From Gnetum montanum (taxonomy: Eukaryota > Streptophyta > Gnetopsida > Gnetales > Gnetaceae), in contig MNCI01003613.1 of the NCBI GenBank assembly GCA_015680685.1, forward strand, positions 221,349-285,348: a stretch of 64,000 nt of DNA. Direction: 5' to 3'. Both the position numbers and the translations under genes were made by a program. The stretch's first letter is position 1, and the number at the start of each line of letters is the position of its first letter. The notes under the pieces were generated by a model, which worked only from the letters and a program-made list of their open reading frames with translations, searched no databases and had not been told where the DNA came from. This document shows positions 12,390-24,334 of the stretch, piece by piece.

Positions 12390-12810
12390 AAAGACTCTAA
12401 TTCTATGGGCACCTGATTGGTCCAGACTATTTCATATGATGATAGATGCATCAAATTATGCCTTAGGAGTCATGCTTACATAGTTGGATGAAAAAAAATG
12501 TCTATATTACATCCACTACACAAGTTGAAGCATTGTGGGTGCATAGCTAAATTACACCACAATGGAGAAAGAACTAATAATGGTGATGTATGCTCTAGAG
12601 AAGTTTAGGTACTATGTGCTTGGATACAAAGTGTTTGTGCACACTAACTATAGTGCCATTCACTTTCTCATGAACAAGCCAATGGGGAGCTCTCATATCA
12701 TACAATGATTGTTGATCTTACAAGAGTTTGATCTTACAATGGTAGATTGAAAGGGGACCAAGAATGTGTTCACTAATTACTTTTCTTGGTTATGATAGGA
12801 TAAAAAAGAG
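12390..12810 (+). pseudogene. Element A RNase H, decayed
   Basis: RNase H removes RNA from RNA-DNA hybrids during reverse transcription. Landmarks are FHMMIDASNYALGVML (first catalytic Asp), TTMEKELIMVMYALEKFRYY (catalytic Glu and helix), HTNYSAIHFLMNK and LLQEFD-like sequence near 12715. It lies directly after RT, as in Gypsy polyproteins, and has in-frame stops throughout. Confidence 0.82.
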
Positions 12811-13079
12811 AAGGAGAGCTCATTCTCTAACCAATTTCTTGATGAACTCCTTTCTATAGGTGCAATAAATGAACAAGTGCCCAATGAACAAAAATGGTAT
12901 GATGGCATCCTCACTTATCTTCTCACTCAAGAGATGCCACAAGATCTAGAGTATAGAAAGAAACAAAAGTTTCTTCATTAGGCCAAACACTTCATGGAAA
13001 TCAACATACACCTTTATAAGGTGTGAGCTGATGGCCTAGTTCATTGGTCTGTACCTAATTCTAATTAATTGCATGTTTT

Positions 13080-14150
13080 CCAAGATGCTCAAGAGGGTCC
13101 TTGTAGGGGCCATTATTCTAGAAGATGCATGAAAATTAAGATCCTAATGGCAAGGTAGTATTTGCCAACCATCTTTAGGGATGCCCACCAATTTGTTTGC
13201 TCTTGTGAACATTGTCAACGAGATGGTGGGATGACCACTCAAATGGAGGAACCTGAACAGTGGATTGAACCACTAGAATCCTTCGACATCTAGGGCATTA
13301 ACTTCATGAGTTCCATAATGCCCATATTAAATGGAAATATGTACATAATCGTCACCATTGATTACTACACAAAATGGGTAGGAGTAGTAACTATCATCAA
13401 CTATACATCATCTATTGCTATACGATTTGTACAAAAAATTATTGTAAATAGGTTTGTGGTGCCATGTGCATTGATTTCTAATAATGGAAGACATTTTACA
13501 AGCACTACCTTTTGTAAGCTTATGCAATGCTTAGGGGTTGAACATAAACTAACAACACCCTACCATCCACAAGCCAACAGTTAAGCAGAAGTTACTAATA
13601 GGAAGATCATGAAGATCTTGATGAGAACTATTAGCAAATATAGGAGACTAGAGTACACAACCAAATGATGCCCTTTGGGCATACTAATCAACATGGAAAC
13701 TTCTTATAGGCTACTTTTCCTATGAGCTAGTGTATAGAAAATTAGCAACTCTACTTATCCAATCCAAGCTCTGTACACTTTCAACAACCTATGACTTGGA
13801 CCTTGATCTTAGCTTAGCACAAAAAGAAAGATTAATCAACCTAAATGTTCTATATAAAAATTGATTAGTAGCCATATCCTTGAATGAAATGTGTAAGGCA
13901 TTTAACAAAAAGTGCCATGACCTTAGAATACAGAAAGTAAAATTTCAACCTAGAGACAAAATTCTCTATTAGAACCTCACACATGTATCTTAAAAGACAA
14001 AGTTCCAAATGTTGTGGGAGGTGTCTTACATTATCTATGAAACCTTTCCTTTTGGGGCCATGTTAATCTACACATCTAAGAGTCCAAAGAAAAAGTAGCT
14101 AGTCAACATGCAACAAGTAATACCTTTCTACGAACCTAAGTAAGCTAGTG
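13080..14150 (+). pseudogene. Element A integrase, decayed
   Basis: Integrase inserts the DNA copy. An HHCC-type zinc region ends in CSCEHCQRDGG (about 13198-13227). The core follows from about 13290: the first Asp is in IVTIDYYTKWVG. The second Asp of the usual SDNG block is Asn here (LISNNGRHF). The Glu block is TTPYHPQANS followed by a stop and AEVTN. The frame 13306-13584 is open for 92 codons. The C-terminal region is traceable to about 14150, ending with PFYEPK-like sequence. Confidence 0.85.
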
Positions 14151-15734
14151 CAACAAATGCCTCATCGGATGGACAACCATGCTCAATTTTTTAGATCTCC
14201 TTACAACTTAGTCATGGGAGAGATGGCCATCCATGCTAACCATTATAGTGGCTCCTTAGTTTTTCATCGTTTTGTTTCATACATTTGTGTTTAACACTTT
14301 GTTATTTTTACAACATTTTTTTACGCCTTCTTTATCTGATACCTTTTTCTTTTTGCTTTATTAATTTTTTCATTTTTTTACAACATTGTTAGTATGTTTT
14401 ATCTTTCTTAAATATTTTACAATTTCTTGTATATTTTATTCTATTTTGGTGTGATTTTCTTATGATTTTTGCTAATAAAGTGCCATATTATCAACAGAAC
14501 ATAGTGATGTTGTAGTTATTTACTAATGGTGGTTTGTACTTAATATTTTTGATTGCTAAGGTCTAGTTTCTATTTTTGAATTTTGATGACTAATAACTAA
14601 GATAAAGTTTCTTTTTCATGGAATAGGCAGTGAGTCTATATCATCCATCCATCCACAAACTCTATGGTTTTCTTTGTTTTGGAAACATGAGGTTCCTTTT
14701 CATTAGTAAAACCTTAACGAACTTGTGACCTTGCTAGTTTATAAACTTGGGAAGGATTCAAAGGTTTGAAAAGGGTGTGACTTTAAAGGGACTCAAAGCT
14801 CTCTTTACCTTCTACCATCTTGAGTGTAAGTGTATTTTTCATGGATCTCTTAATGTTTCGTGTCGATCAATAACAAGACATTCAATAAATCTTTGCATGG
14901 TGTGGTTTCCATCCAAAAATCCATTAAAAAAATATGGGAATTCAAAGCACACTCCTTAGACACAATAAATGGTCTACAATTCCTTGTTATGGGACTAGAA
15001 GGACATGTTACCCATGCCTAAAGGTCCCCTCTAACTAAGGCCCTTTTTTTCTTCCTACTTCTCGTTTCTTCTCTAAAAGGAATGGTGTTTGATCTATGGG
15101 ACCATTCTTATATCTCAAGGGGATGGATTGGTCTTAAAGTGGTAATGCAAAGTCACTGAATGTGGTTGGTTTTGGTCTAGACTAAGGATGGACTCAGTTA
15201 ATCATTTAACCATGAATTCCACAAGGGACTTCATGTGACCAGGGTTAGGAACTCCATTCCACTCTCTCTATCATCCATTAATGCTTCTATAACTCACCTC
15301 ATTAGTTTGATGTGTTGAAATTCTTAAGTAGATTCTTTGGGTTTGGTTCTAAACTTTTCATAACCATTAATCAACTATGGGGTTCATGGATTCATTAATT
15401 GAGGTTATGTAAGGGAAAAAGGGCATGTGTCACTATGGGGAGGACCCACTTTCATATCTAGTGATTTGGTTAGTTAAGTTTCTTACCCTTAGATGTTGCT
15501 ACAATCAAATCCTTTGTGCGCTCCATCATGCATCCAACTGTGTGCTCGTTAAGGCATTTACTTCATAAAATCTTATTTTCCAATCATTTCTCAAATTTTC
15601 TAAACTTCAAAACCTTCTTCTAATATTTTCATCATGTTCATGGCTTTTTGGGCTTCCATTTGATCCTCATTTCATGTGAAAACTCCTTGTTTTTTTATTA
15701 ATTTTGACAAGGTCAATGGTGATCAATAGTTGCA
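14151..15734 (+). other. Element A non-coding stretch after integrase
   Basis: No coding frame is convincing. It aligns in patches with element B's minus strand: AGTCATGGGAG at 14210-14220; the T-rich stretch from 14270, which corresponds to B's 15-bp tandem array; CATCCATCCATCCACAA near 14640; CAAAGTCACTG near 15150; and GGGGAGGACCCACT near 15436. The conserved order shows it is an ancestral part of this retrotransposon family, not foreign DNA. Confidence 0.7.
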
Positions 15735-15971
15735 TCAACTAGGCCCAGTTGATGTAGCCAGCCACATAAATGAGGCCTCATTGACTATGCCTCATTGATG
15801 CACCACAAAAATCCTATAAATACCACCTAACACTCAGGAATTTTTATCATTTTCTTCAAAATGAGAGGGAAGCTTTTGCAATTTTTTAGAGCCTAAAACT
15901 TTCCAGAGCCCATAACCTTCACACCATTTGTCCAAATCACTCTATTCTTCGATGCTATAGCTACCGAAGGT
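15735..15971 (+). promoter_or_regulatory. Internal LTR-like promoter and splice-donor-like site in element A
   Basis: CATTGA/GCCTCATTGA words like those in the LTR just upstream of its TATA box recur at 15733-15790 (GAGGCCTCATTGAC). TATAAATA follows at 15815-15822. Some 150 bp downstream, CTACCGAAG is followed by GTAAGC (15970), a good plant 5' splice site. Element B has a TATA (47218-47224, minus) and the matching block CTATCGAAG in the same relative place. Together they suggest an internal start site and a spliced leader for the downstream ORF. Expression is inferred, not shown. Confidence 0.5.
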
Positions 15972-16301
15972 AAGCTCTTAGTTGTGGGGGCCACAAACCT
16001 CAAGGTTTATGATGAAGTTTTTTAAAAAAATTTCTAACTCCCCTAAATGGTTAATGAATAGAATAATATTAAACCATCAATTTTTGAGAGTTTAACCCTT
16101 CCAACAAACTCTAGTAAACCTAAAATTACTTATTAATATTAAAATAATGATAAAATAATAATTGAAATCATCAAATTAACCATGATCGTAACTTAGCTAA
16201 GTGTAACTTTTCTAAAGAGATAAGGTATCATAATTATTTCAAGTTATACATTACATGCTAAACCTTGGTCATGTTGTGATTACATTGGCACCAAGATCAA
16301 A

Positions 16302-19150
16302 ATGGCCATAGGAAGGAGAACCATCCCAACAAAAGAACAAATGACCTAGGACAAGAAGGGAGCAATAGGAATAAGCCCAAAAGCAAGCAACAAGAACTCA
16401 TGTAATGGGACCTCTTCGAGAGGAGCCCGAAGTAGAATTTGTTTGACAAATTCCTAAAAAAGAGGTTGCAACTAAACAATCTCATCAAGAAGAGGCACCA
16501 GGGCCCATACTAAGACTTGAGGTCACATTAACATAAGCCTACCTTGATACGATGAAGTCTTATGATGTCCAATCCTCAACTCTCCAAGAATTGAACTTTG
16601 GACCATTCTTAGAACATGCTCCACTAGAAGTCAGGATGTAATTGCAAAACTCTCCCATGTGGCCAATCATTACTTCTAGTGGGGAGTGGTACATGGAAGA
16701 GACATATGCCTTCTAGAACACCAAAAAGGTAGGAGCCACTATGAAAATCAAGAACATTCAAGTGTCCCACTTAGCAGAAGCTATTTTGTAGGCTCTTGGT
16801 TTGCCTAGTTCTAGGGATCATATGGCAAAGATCTCCATGCAAGTGGACCCAAAGGTAAAAAAGGACTAGACCAAATGATGTTATGGGATTGACCGTAAGG
16901 AGTTTGGTGTGCTCACACCAACAGAGCACATATACTTCAAGATAGAAACTTATTAACTCAATCCAATAGTAAGGCCTATCAAGGTGACTACTTTATTTGC
17001 CTGTGCATGTATCGCTTTAAGAGAGAAATTCTTTGTAAATCTTTCATAGCTAATCTATCTAGAGATAGAAAAGCACTTCAAGAAAAATGAATGTGGAAGG
17101 TAAATCTTATGCTTTTGATGCTTTACTAGAAAACTTTGTAAAAGGGTATGGATAGTCTGCTATGCAAATGATGCAATCAAACATACTTCTATTGCCTTTT
17201 GATCTGAAATGATGAAAGAAAGGACTCCTACCATGTCTAAAGAAGAGGAGTAGTACCCACCACCTCCACCACCCACTTAGGAAACAACACTAGAGGTGCA
17301 CATTGCCATTAAGCACCTGTGCAAAATCTAAGAGCAAATCTTGTGTGAGTAGGAGCAACGAGCATGAACAAGTGATGGGATCTATATCTATATTGTCCTG
17401 CAATGAGTCACATAAATGAAGTGGCTTAAAAAATTAGTTAGATGGAGGGAGGTGGGCCAATATTCTCAACCCAAAGAATGCAACTACCCACGAGGTCAGA
17501 TCCTAGTGCCCAAGAGGTAATGATATCTCTCTCTCAACAACAACAATTTCCAAAAATCTCTAGGAATACCGCTACCTTTTTACTGTGCTTGGAGGAGGGC
17601 AAGGTAGCAACTGTCTTGGTGATCCAACACCAAGTGTAGAAGACAATAGTGAAAGTGATTGTTAATTGAATCACCAAAGCACTGAATGTACCTATGGCAT
17701 TTGTACTAGACATTTATGCACTCAGAGATGTGTAGACATTTGCAAGAACTATTAGCAGTAGATTGAGTATAGCTTAGCACGAGGATTTGTTAGACCAAGT
17801 GGTGGGAACTAAACAACTAATTCCAAATATCTTTGATTTTCTAGATAACATCATCACAACCCAATCAAAGCTACTTGAAGTAAAGGATAAATGCATTATT
17901 TTGGAAGGGCAACTTGAAATGACTCAAGCACAAAACCAATGCTTGGCTATGAAGGTTGCTGAATTAAGAGCCCACCTTACTTATCTTGCACTCTTCAGCT
18001 CTACACTGAAAAGAGATGAAGCTTTTCAATAGCTTCAAGATAGACTTAAATAGGTTGAGGTGTGGATGGTGATGGCTAGCTTTAACTAGTTTGTGGTCAA
18101 GGCTAAGACATTCAGTTTAGAAGGACTTAGTCCATATCTACATAGAGAATGAGAAGATTCCCATAGAGAATCATCACCTGTGGAATATTGATGTGCAGAA
18201 ATAGTAGATGCAAGAATTCATCCATCAATAGCAGGAGCACCTAACTAGGGTAAACACTAAACTAAGGAGATTGGTAGTTAAAAATAGAAATCTCTTTATA
18301 GAGGAAGTCCATGCCTTATGCCAAAAATTTGCAATTGAGATTATCACTTGGAAGAATAAGGCTCTCAAATTTGAGAGAGTTAAGAACACTATAAAGATAA
18401 GGTTGGCTTATAGAAGGAAGTTAATGAAAAAAACATCTAGATGGCTAAGGCAAAAGTTAATGAGATACTCTAGCAAGGAAAAGAGATGTGGAAACCTATC
18501 ATTGCTAGGATAGATGCATACAACAAAGTAGAGATCTACATAAAGGAGTTGAAGATTGAAGAAATGATAGAATACATGGAGCTTGGTAATCTCTAATATG
18601 GAAACCTAGTAATGTTGACTACTAGATGGTCACAATTAGAGTTAGATAAATAGTTTGCCAACCCATACTTGCTGTACGAGGCAGAGTTCAAGCACCACAA
18701 GGAGACTAAGGAAAAGCTTGAGACCATAAATATTCAACTCAAAGTTCTTAGGGTAAGATTCACTAATCAAAGATCAACTACTGAGAACCTAGTTAAAAGA
18801 ATGAATGATTGTTAGGAGTTGAAATCAAGGGGATCGACATCAAATGCAAACAATTTGCTACCTAGTTTGTCAATGTCAAGGAGTTGTTCCCAACAATGCC
18901 TTGTCCTTAGGATGCGCCCTTTATAACCCACATTAGCGAAGCTACATGGACCATGCATGATTCTAAGAGTAAGGAGGAGAAGATGAAAGCATTGTTAGAT
19001 GCTTTCCATCTTTCATTAGAAGTTGCAGTTATAGCAAAATAGCCACAATAGCCTCAACCACTACATGTTTCTGAACTAGGAAAAGGTCTTCTAAAACCTC
19101 ATTAGCCTCCATAGCCTAGGATGATTTAATCTTCTTCACCACCTTCATGC
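16302..19150 (+). pseudogene. Element A extra ORF after integrase, coiled-coil protein of unknown function
   Basis: This is an accessory reading frame of about 900 codons between integrase and the 3' LTR. ATGs at 16302 and, in the main frame, 16405 are possible starts. From 16405 to about 17390 one frame continues with only nonsense codons; blocks include SYDVQSSTLQELNFGPF, SSGEWYMEETYAF, ALGLPSSRDHMAKISMQVD and EFGVLTPTEHIYFKIE. It then shifts frame. From 17787 the protein is strongly helical and heptad-like (SKLLEVKDKCIILEGQLEM, QNQCLAMKVAELRAHL), and more coiled-coil-like pieces follow to about 18770. It has no transmembrane segment or envelope signature, so I do not call it env. Element B retains at most its first codons. 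Confidence 0.6.
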
Positions 19151-19348
19151 CATCAAAGGGATTGTGTCAATCAATTTTATCCTAGTATTCAATTTTGTAG
19201 TCTTGAACACTAAAAATAATTTTGTGATGATTGTATACTTGTACACTTAGGCATTTAGTGTTTATTTATGTTTGTGGTATGTCTGTCTTTAGTAAATAAT
19301 TCCATACCTTTCCAAATTTGTAAAGAATGTGAGGATGAGTTTTCATTT

Positions 19349-19361
19349 AGTCGTGAAGGTA
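19349..19361 (+). other. Element A polypurine tract
   Basis: AGTCGTGAAGGTA lies directly before the 3' LTR start. Element B has AGTCATGGGGGTA at the same place. It would prime plus-strand DNA synthesis. The surrounding CCTTTCCAAATTTGTAAAG also matches B. Confidence 0.7.
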
Positions 19362-20236
19362 TGATGAATTGTAAATTGGTTGCATTGACTAGGCCTCATT
19401 GACGAGGCCCCATCGACACATGATTTTATGTGTTCACATGGCCCCATCAATGTAGTGTCTATTTTTTCCTATAAATACATGCTCACCGACCATGTTTATG
19501 GCATCATTTATCATACTTGTAGTAGAGCTCTTCTAGTTTCCTTGAATGAAAGTTAGAATATTATTTTAAGTACCTGTAATAGGAGCCAAGAGTGCACAAA
19601 TTTTTTTGAGCACTATTATAATTGAGCACAGTAGTGTGTGTGGTAATATAGATGAGATTTTTGATAAATCTTGTAACATTTTGAAATTGATTAATTATTT
19701 ACTTCTACATTTGCTGTTTTGTACAATCTTCTTCAATGCCTCAAGTAATCAAATAGTTAATCAAGCTAAATTAAGCTAGGTTAAATAATGATTAATTAAG
19801 TACATAAGTATGACCACTTCGAGTATACACTTGGCACTTCATAATTCTAGTAACACTTAACATCTGGTAACCTAGTAGTGTTAAACATGTTCCATATGTG
19901 TACGTTAAATGGAAATGAGTACTTAAGTTAGGATTAGTTAGGAAAATCTTGTTAGATTAAATTAGTAATTTAATTATTTTATTTTATACATTATTCTCAT
20001 CCTTAGGTGACTTAAAATAGAAAACATAAAAAATGATAAAAATCATGTCTTAGTTGCACTTAACCATACCTTTGCATTTCACAAGTGTAATTGGAAAGAA
20101 AACAATTGCGATAGTTAGTTTCACTTCCTAGAGACCATTGTACATAGAAGGCTATAAGTCCATGGAATTCAACTAGATATCATGTGAACACTTAGTGATT
20201 CATATGGTTAGGTGTAGGGGTACTCACCACTCATCA
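19362..20236 (+). repeat. Element A 3' LTR
   Basis: Starts TGATGAATTG and ends CCACTCATCA. It aligns with 6992-7806 and has about 60 extra bases near its start, where the CATTGACNAGGCC word is repeated. The TATA box is at 19470-19477. It is followed by ATAAT, which does not match the left flank. Confidence 0.88.
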
Positions 20237-20739
20237 ATAATATAATTGTATAGGTAAAATTTTGGGATCTACAAAGGATGACAGAGAGTATTTGGTTAAT
20301 CGTACATAATGACATAACTAATCATCCTCTTGGAAATCAAGTAAAATGTGCACTATTTATGTTTCCCATCATATGAATAACAAAACTCAAATTCTTGTCA
20401 TTCTTAATACAAATTATAGCTCATTCCAACTTCAAAAAAATATAAAATCCATTCATGATTTCATTTAATATAATAATAATGAAAAAAAAATAGATTCCTA
20501 AGGACACAAAATTATTAAATCAAAATCAAATCCATTACCTAAAAATCAAAGGGCATTGTTAATTCATCATAGTAAGAAAATAAAATAGCCAAAAAGAAAT
20601 ACTATATTCACTGCAAAATAATATTAAAGTAGATTAAAATATATCATAATATTTAACCAGCATTATAAGGTTATCATGTTTAAAGTTTACCAAAAAAAAA
20701 AAAAATAGTAAATTTATTTGAGGTCCTACAAACTAATCT
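20237..20739. other. AT-rich stretch, nothing recognised
   Basis: Contains an A run near 20691-20705 and no coding frame, and separates element A from the reading frame split by element C. Confidence 0.5.
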
Positions 20740-21430
20740 CCACTACTCCCTGATTCGAAAGCTAGTTGTGCAGTCTCAACTTCTTCTTCCTTTGGAAGAT
20801 GTACCTTGATCTTCTATCTAATGAGCTAGTTTTACCAATTTTAGTAGTCAAAAATTCATGTTGTCTAGATGCGCTTAGATTTCATCTTGCTCTTTTCAAA
20901 ACTCCTTCCTTATGTTAGACAGGATATCCAAGATTTACTCCAAATTTTATTGTGAAATAACACCATTCATCAAGGTGGAGTTAGACCCTTACTTAGATAA
21001 GTATGATGTTGGCATCGATAGTGGCCACGCCATTAGTAGGGTAATGTTGAGGTAGATTAAGTTTCCTACTAATTCCCACTAAATATTTTTAATTTCATCT
21101 CTATCCAAAATATAGATGAACATACTATTGCGTCCTAGCTAAATTTTGTATGTGTAGGTGACATTGTAGGAACTACATTCACATAAAGACATAGTTAAGT
21201 GAAATCCTTCTCTTTGATGGTTATGATAAGGTGCATTGCTAACTAGTATGTGATGATGGAATTAAATAAGTTTTTAGCACTTAATGCAATATTGTCCACT
21301 CTAGTAGAATCAAGTTGTACTTAACTTCTTTGTATGTTAGGGGCTCATAGTTTAGTGTACTAGAAAAATTTAATAGATCATTACTTTTTTCTCTAGTGAA
21401 GCATTACTCAAGTACCGCCTTTTTCCATCC
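20740..21430 (-). pseudogene. Distal half of a minus-strand ORF interrupted by element C
   Basis: Read on the minus strand, one frame holds for long pieces broken mostly by single stops: LNYEPLTYKEVKYNLILLEW, then YLVGISRKLNLPQHYPTNGV, ATIDANIILI, LHLDEWCYFTIKFGVNLGYP, and KEGVLKRARWNLSASRQHEF. The proximal half of the same frame appears on the other side of element C (34719-35106). The target duplication CAAGG at both junctions makes the join credible. I do not recognise the protein. It lies downstream of element G's integrase on the same strand, so it may be G's extra ORF. Confidence 0.5.
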
Positions 21431-21434
21431 AAGG

Positions 21435-21916
21435 TGTAATATCTCATCCCTTGTTAAAGATGGAAATGTAATGTAAAAATTTAATTAACCTTCAAATGAA
21501 GGGATTCCTCATTATGAGGAGTTATGATTATTTATGTATCCCTCGAGAATGGGTTTGACCTATGCCATTTAAGGTTGGGTTTAGAGATCATGCTGGCATT
21601 GAGTTGCAAAGCTTGGAAAGGCAAGTGACAAGAGCTGAATGAAGCAGGACAAGGAGGGATTGATCATCCCTTTAGCTAGATAGCCTAACTATGGTGGCAG
21701 TGCTGGATTGCCTCTAAGGCTTAAGTGGCATGGGAAGATAACCTAGAGGGCATTACAGTATACCACTCTTATTAATAAAATTTTTCTCTATTTTTCATTC
21801 CTATTATGTATACCAATTATTCATTTATCAAGTATTTTATGGTATTTCCATTATAATGCAATGAATTAAGCAACAAATGATCATGTTTTTACAACATCTG
21901 AGAATGAGATGTCATA
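21435..21916 (+). repeat. Element C 5' LTR
   Basis: Starts TGTAATATCTCATCCC and aligns throughout with 34240-34713 (for example TGACAAGAGCT, GGATTGCCTCTAAGGCTTAAG, GTATTTCCATTATAA). The ends are near-inverted (TGTAATGTC...GATGTCACA). The final base pair has mutated from CA to TA in this copy. Confidence 0.9.
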
Positions 21917-21918
21917 TT

Positions 21919-21936
21919 TGGTATTGGAGCAAACCA
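21919..21936 (+). other. Element C primer-binding site (tRNA-iMet type)
   Basis: TGGTATTGGAGCAAACCA follows the LTR by two bases. It resembles the usual TGGTATCAGAGC complement of initiator tRNA-Met. Confidence 0.75.
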
Positions 21937-22130
21937 CGATTCAAAAGCCAAAGTGAAATAAAATATTATTTTATTATCATTATTGTAAAACAAAAGTACA
22001 TCTAAGTTGAATACATGTAAGAGAAGAAGTGGAACACAAGGATAGGAAAAATGTGTGATAAAAGGAGCAAGGAAGCACAATAGTGATAATTTGTTTTTCT
22101 GGAATGAGTCAAGGAGATCTAAGGCTATCT

Positions 22131-24334
22131 TCAATTATGCTTTCCATTCTTATCAGTGGCATCCTTTTTACTAAGCACCTCCTTCCATCCTACCAAGTCA
22201 TTACACAATTATTTGATGTACTTACAGGCACCCTTTGCTATAGCTGTTGATTCCTCTCTTCTCTTAAGTTGGGCTTCCAGCATCTTCACCTAAATCAATC
22301 GATTATCCATGTATTTTTGCCATTCTTTTTTTTCTTCTGCACAAAAAGAGATTAAAATTATGAGTTATGAATAAAAAGATAAAATAAAAACAAAAAAAAA
22401 GAAAGATAAATGAATAAGAACTACTCAACCGAAGCTGATCATTGTCAATTTGAAGAAACCATTTGTGATTCTACAAATGATGAGCTAGACATGTAGCACT
22501 AGCTAATTCTCCTAAGAGTTGCTCTAAATCTTTGAAAAATTCTAGAGCATCTTGAAAATTGGATGGAAAGACAATGAAGCACCAACTTGTACCAGTTCAT
22601 AGTCTTCCTTGAAGTCGTATGATCAAGACTTCCATATGCGGTAGATATCCTCACAAATGGAGTAGGATCTATTCCTTGCAATTCATTAACCAAGATGTTA
22701 AAGAAGAATAAGTTCTCCTTCAACAGCCCTACCATCTATCCCAGAAAGTAGGAGGAACCCAAGATAGAGGCTAAAAAAGTTACTAGAATAGACCTAGGAA
22801 CTAGTGTCAACATCGCCTGTGGTAAGGAACCACTTACAAGGGTTACATGAATAGATGTCACATGCAGTGATCTAGATGGAGGAGTGTAAGTTTATTCAGA
22901 AGTTATGCCTATAGTATCATCTTTCTCTATTTCCTAAATGAAGTACCTCTGACCCATAGAGATTTGCAACACAAAAAGACAACATCACACAAGAAGAAGG
23001 AAGAAAACAAGGAATTATTCAAACTTTAGAATTAATTAAATTTACCTCTGGTTTCTTTCCTTCATCTTGTCTCATATTTTTTGGTTGTTGGACTTTTTCC
23101 TTTTATCTAGAACTTAAAACTATCGGGCTATTAAAACCTTGCCCATTACGTTGCCTCTATAAAAAGAAAATTTTTCATTAGAAGAGCAAATACACAAAGT
23201 AAAACAGTAAAGTTGGCTATTATATATATACATGAACCTTGGAGTTGGTAAGTTTGATTTTTTCTCTACACTAAATCCTTCCAAGGGTTAAAGCACTTTG
23301 AACATCTTTAGTTTGTGCACCTCCAGATCGTGCATCTTGAACATCTTTAGTTTGTGCACCTTGGATTGGTTCATTTTTCAACCCAAAATGCACTGTCAAA
23401 TACATAAAGAAAAATACGAAACAATATAAATTATATAAAAATATAAAAATACCTCTCTGGTTACCTTTTGATGTTGAGTTTGCTATAAAGCCATTTGACC
23501 CTTCTTGTCATCCTCGATCTTACTCTTTAAAACTCTATCATCTTCAAGAAATTTAGGACATAATCTGGGATTGTAATGACTAAAGAGTTTGGTTAAATGG
23601 TTGTAACATAGGATTAAACACATGATCAAGGGTACACAACATATGGTATAAGGTTTATTGGGATTTTTTTGGGTAGCAGTAGCTCCATTCATGGCATTGT
23701 ATAAGGCAGTAAAACAAGACAATGACCAATCATAAACTCTACTAGTTATGGCACCATGAAGTATATAAATAGAATGAGTGCTAATGTAAGTTTGGTGTTG
23801 ATGCCATAAGACCTTACTATGGATAAACTGACAAAATTCAAAGTGAATTTCATTAATGAAATCATCACAAAGAAATTAACTTTTGTGGACAACAAAATCA
23901 TGGACTTAATTGAATAATTATTTTTGGCAAAATAATCAAAACTTAGGAGAGAAAACTGATGGAATTAAAGAATCATCCCCCAAGTGAAAACCTAAGGGTA
24001 TTTGAATATCAATGAGAATAATTGTTATCAATCTAAAAATGAATTTTGAAGAAGAACTTCCACTTTTATTATATTGATCAAAGCATTCAATTATTAAGCC
24101 TTTGCAATATGATGTCTTGAAAATAGGGAAGACAAGTAATTCAAATAATCTTGAGGTTATAAGGTATTGAAACTCCTCCTTTCCAAGTAAACTATGCACA
24201 TAATTGGAAGTAGTAATTGCATTATTTTGGTGCAAAGGAATGGACACCGATTTGGAACTACTTAAAGGAGCAGAAGGAGCTTGAGCTTAAGAAGGAGCTA
24301 GAGAAGAAGCCTGAGTAGGATGCTTTGGGGCCAT
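22131..24334 (-). pseudogene. Antisense five-exon gene-like unit inside element C, unknown protein
   Basis: Reading the minus strand from ATG at 24334 (MAPKHPTQASSLAPS), exon 1 runs to 23453, 294 codons in one frame with about six nonsense codons and no frameshift. Four GT-AG intervals follow: 23393-23452, 23157-23237, 22949-23045 and 22337-22424, each 60-97 bp and AT-rich. Exon 2 holds GAQTKDVQ twice. Exon 4 includes ELQGIDPTPFVRISTAYGSL and then, after one shift, SKDLEQLLGELASATCLAHH. Exon 5 is helical (EKKEWQKYMDNRLI, VKMLEAQLKRREESTAIAKG) and ends TDKNGKHN-stop near 22131. One of the joins needs a 1-base lesion. The product would be about 620 residues, with a globular N-terminal half and coiled-coil C-terminus. 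Family unknown. It may be an antisense accessory gene of the element or captured host sequence. Confidence 0.5.

Larger units (their letters stand above)
6992..20236 (+). mobile_element. Element A: full-length decayed Ty3/Gypsy retrotransposon with extra 3' ORF
   Basis: Two direct LTRs (6992-7806 and 19362-20236) enclose, in order: a tRNA-Asp-type primer-binding site, gag, protease, reverse transcriptase, RNase H, integrase, a non-coding stretch, an extra ORF and a polypurine tract. The order protease-RT-RNase H-integrase defines Ty3/Gypsy. The primer type and extra 3' ORF recall the Athila/Tat branch. At 13.2 kb it is large. All genes carry stops and frameshifts, and LTR divergence is obvious by eye, so the copy is old. 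The flanking 5-mers do not match. Element B shares its LTR ends, primer site, gag, protease and post-integrase region; element D shares gag, protease and RT features. Confidence 0.9.

Noticed and set aside
16302-19150. Envelope-like gene, as in Athila elements
   Set aside because: No signal peptide, membrane segment or envelope motif was visible. The downstream half is coiled-coil.
6987-20241. Target-site duplication of element A
   Set aside because: The 5-mers AATGG and ATAAT differ too much. Either the flanks have decayed or the ends were altered by recombination.
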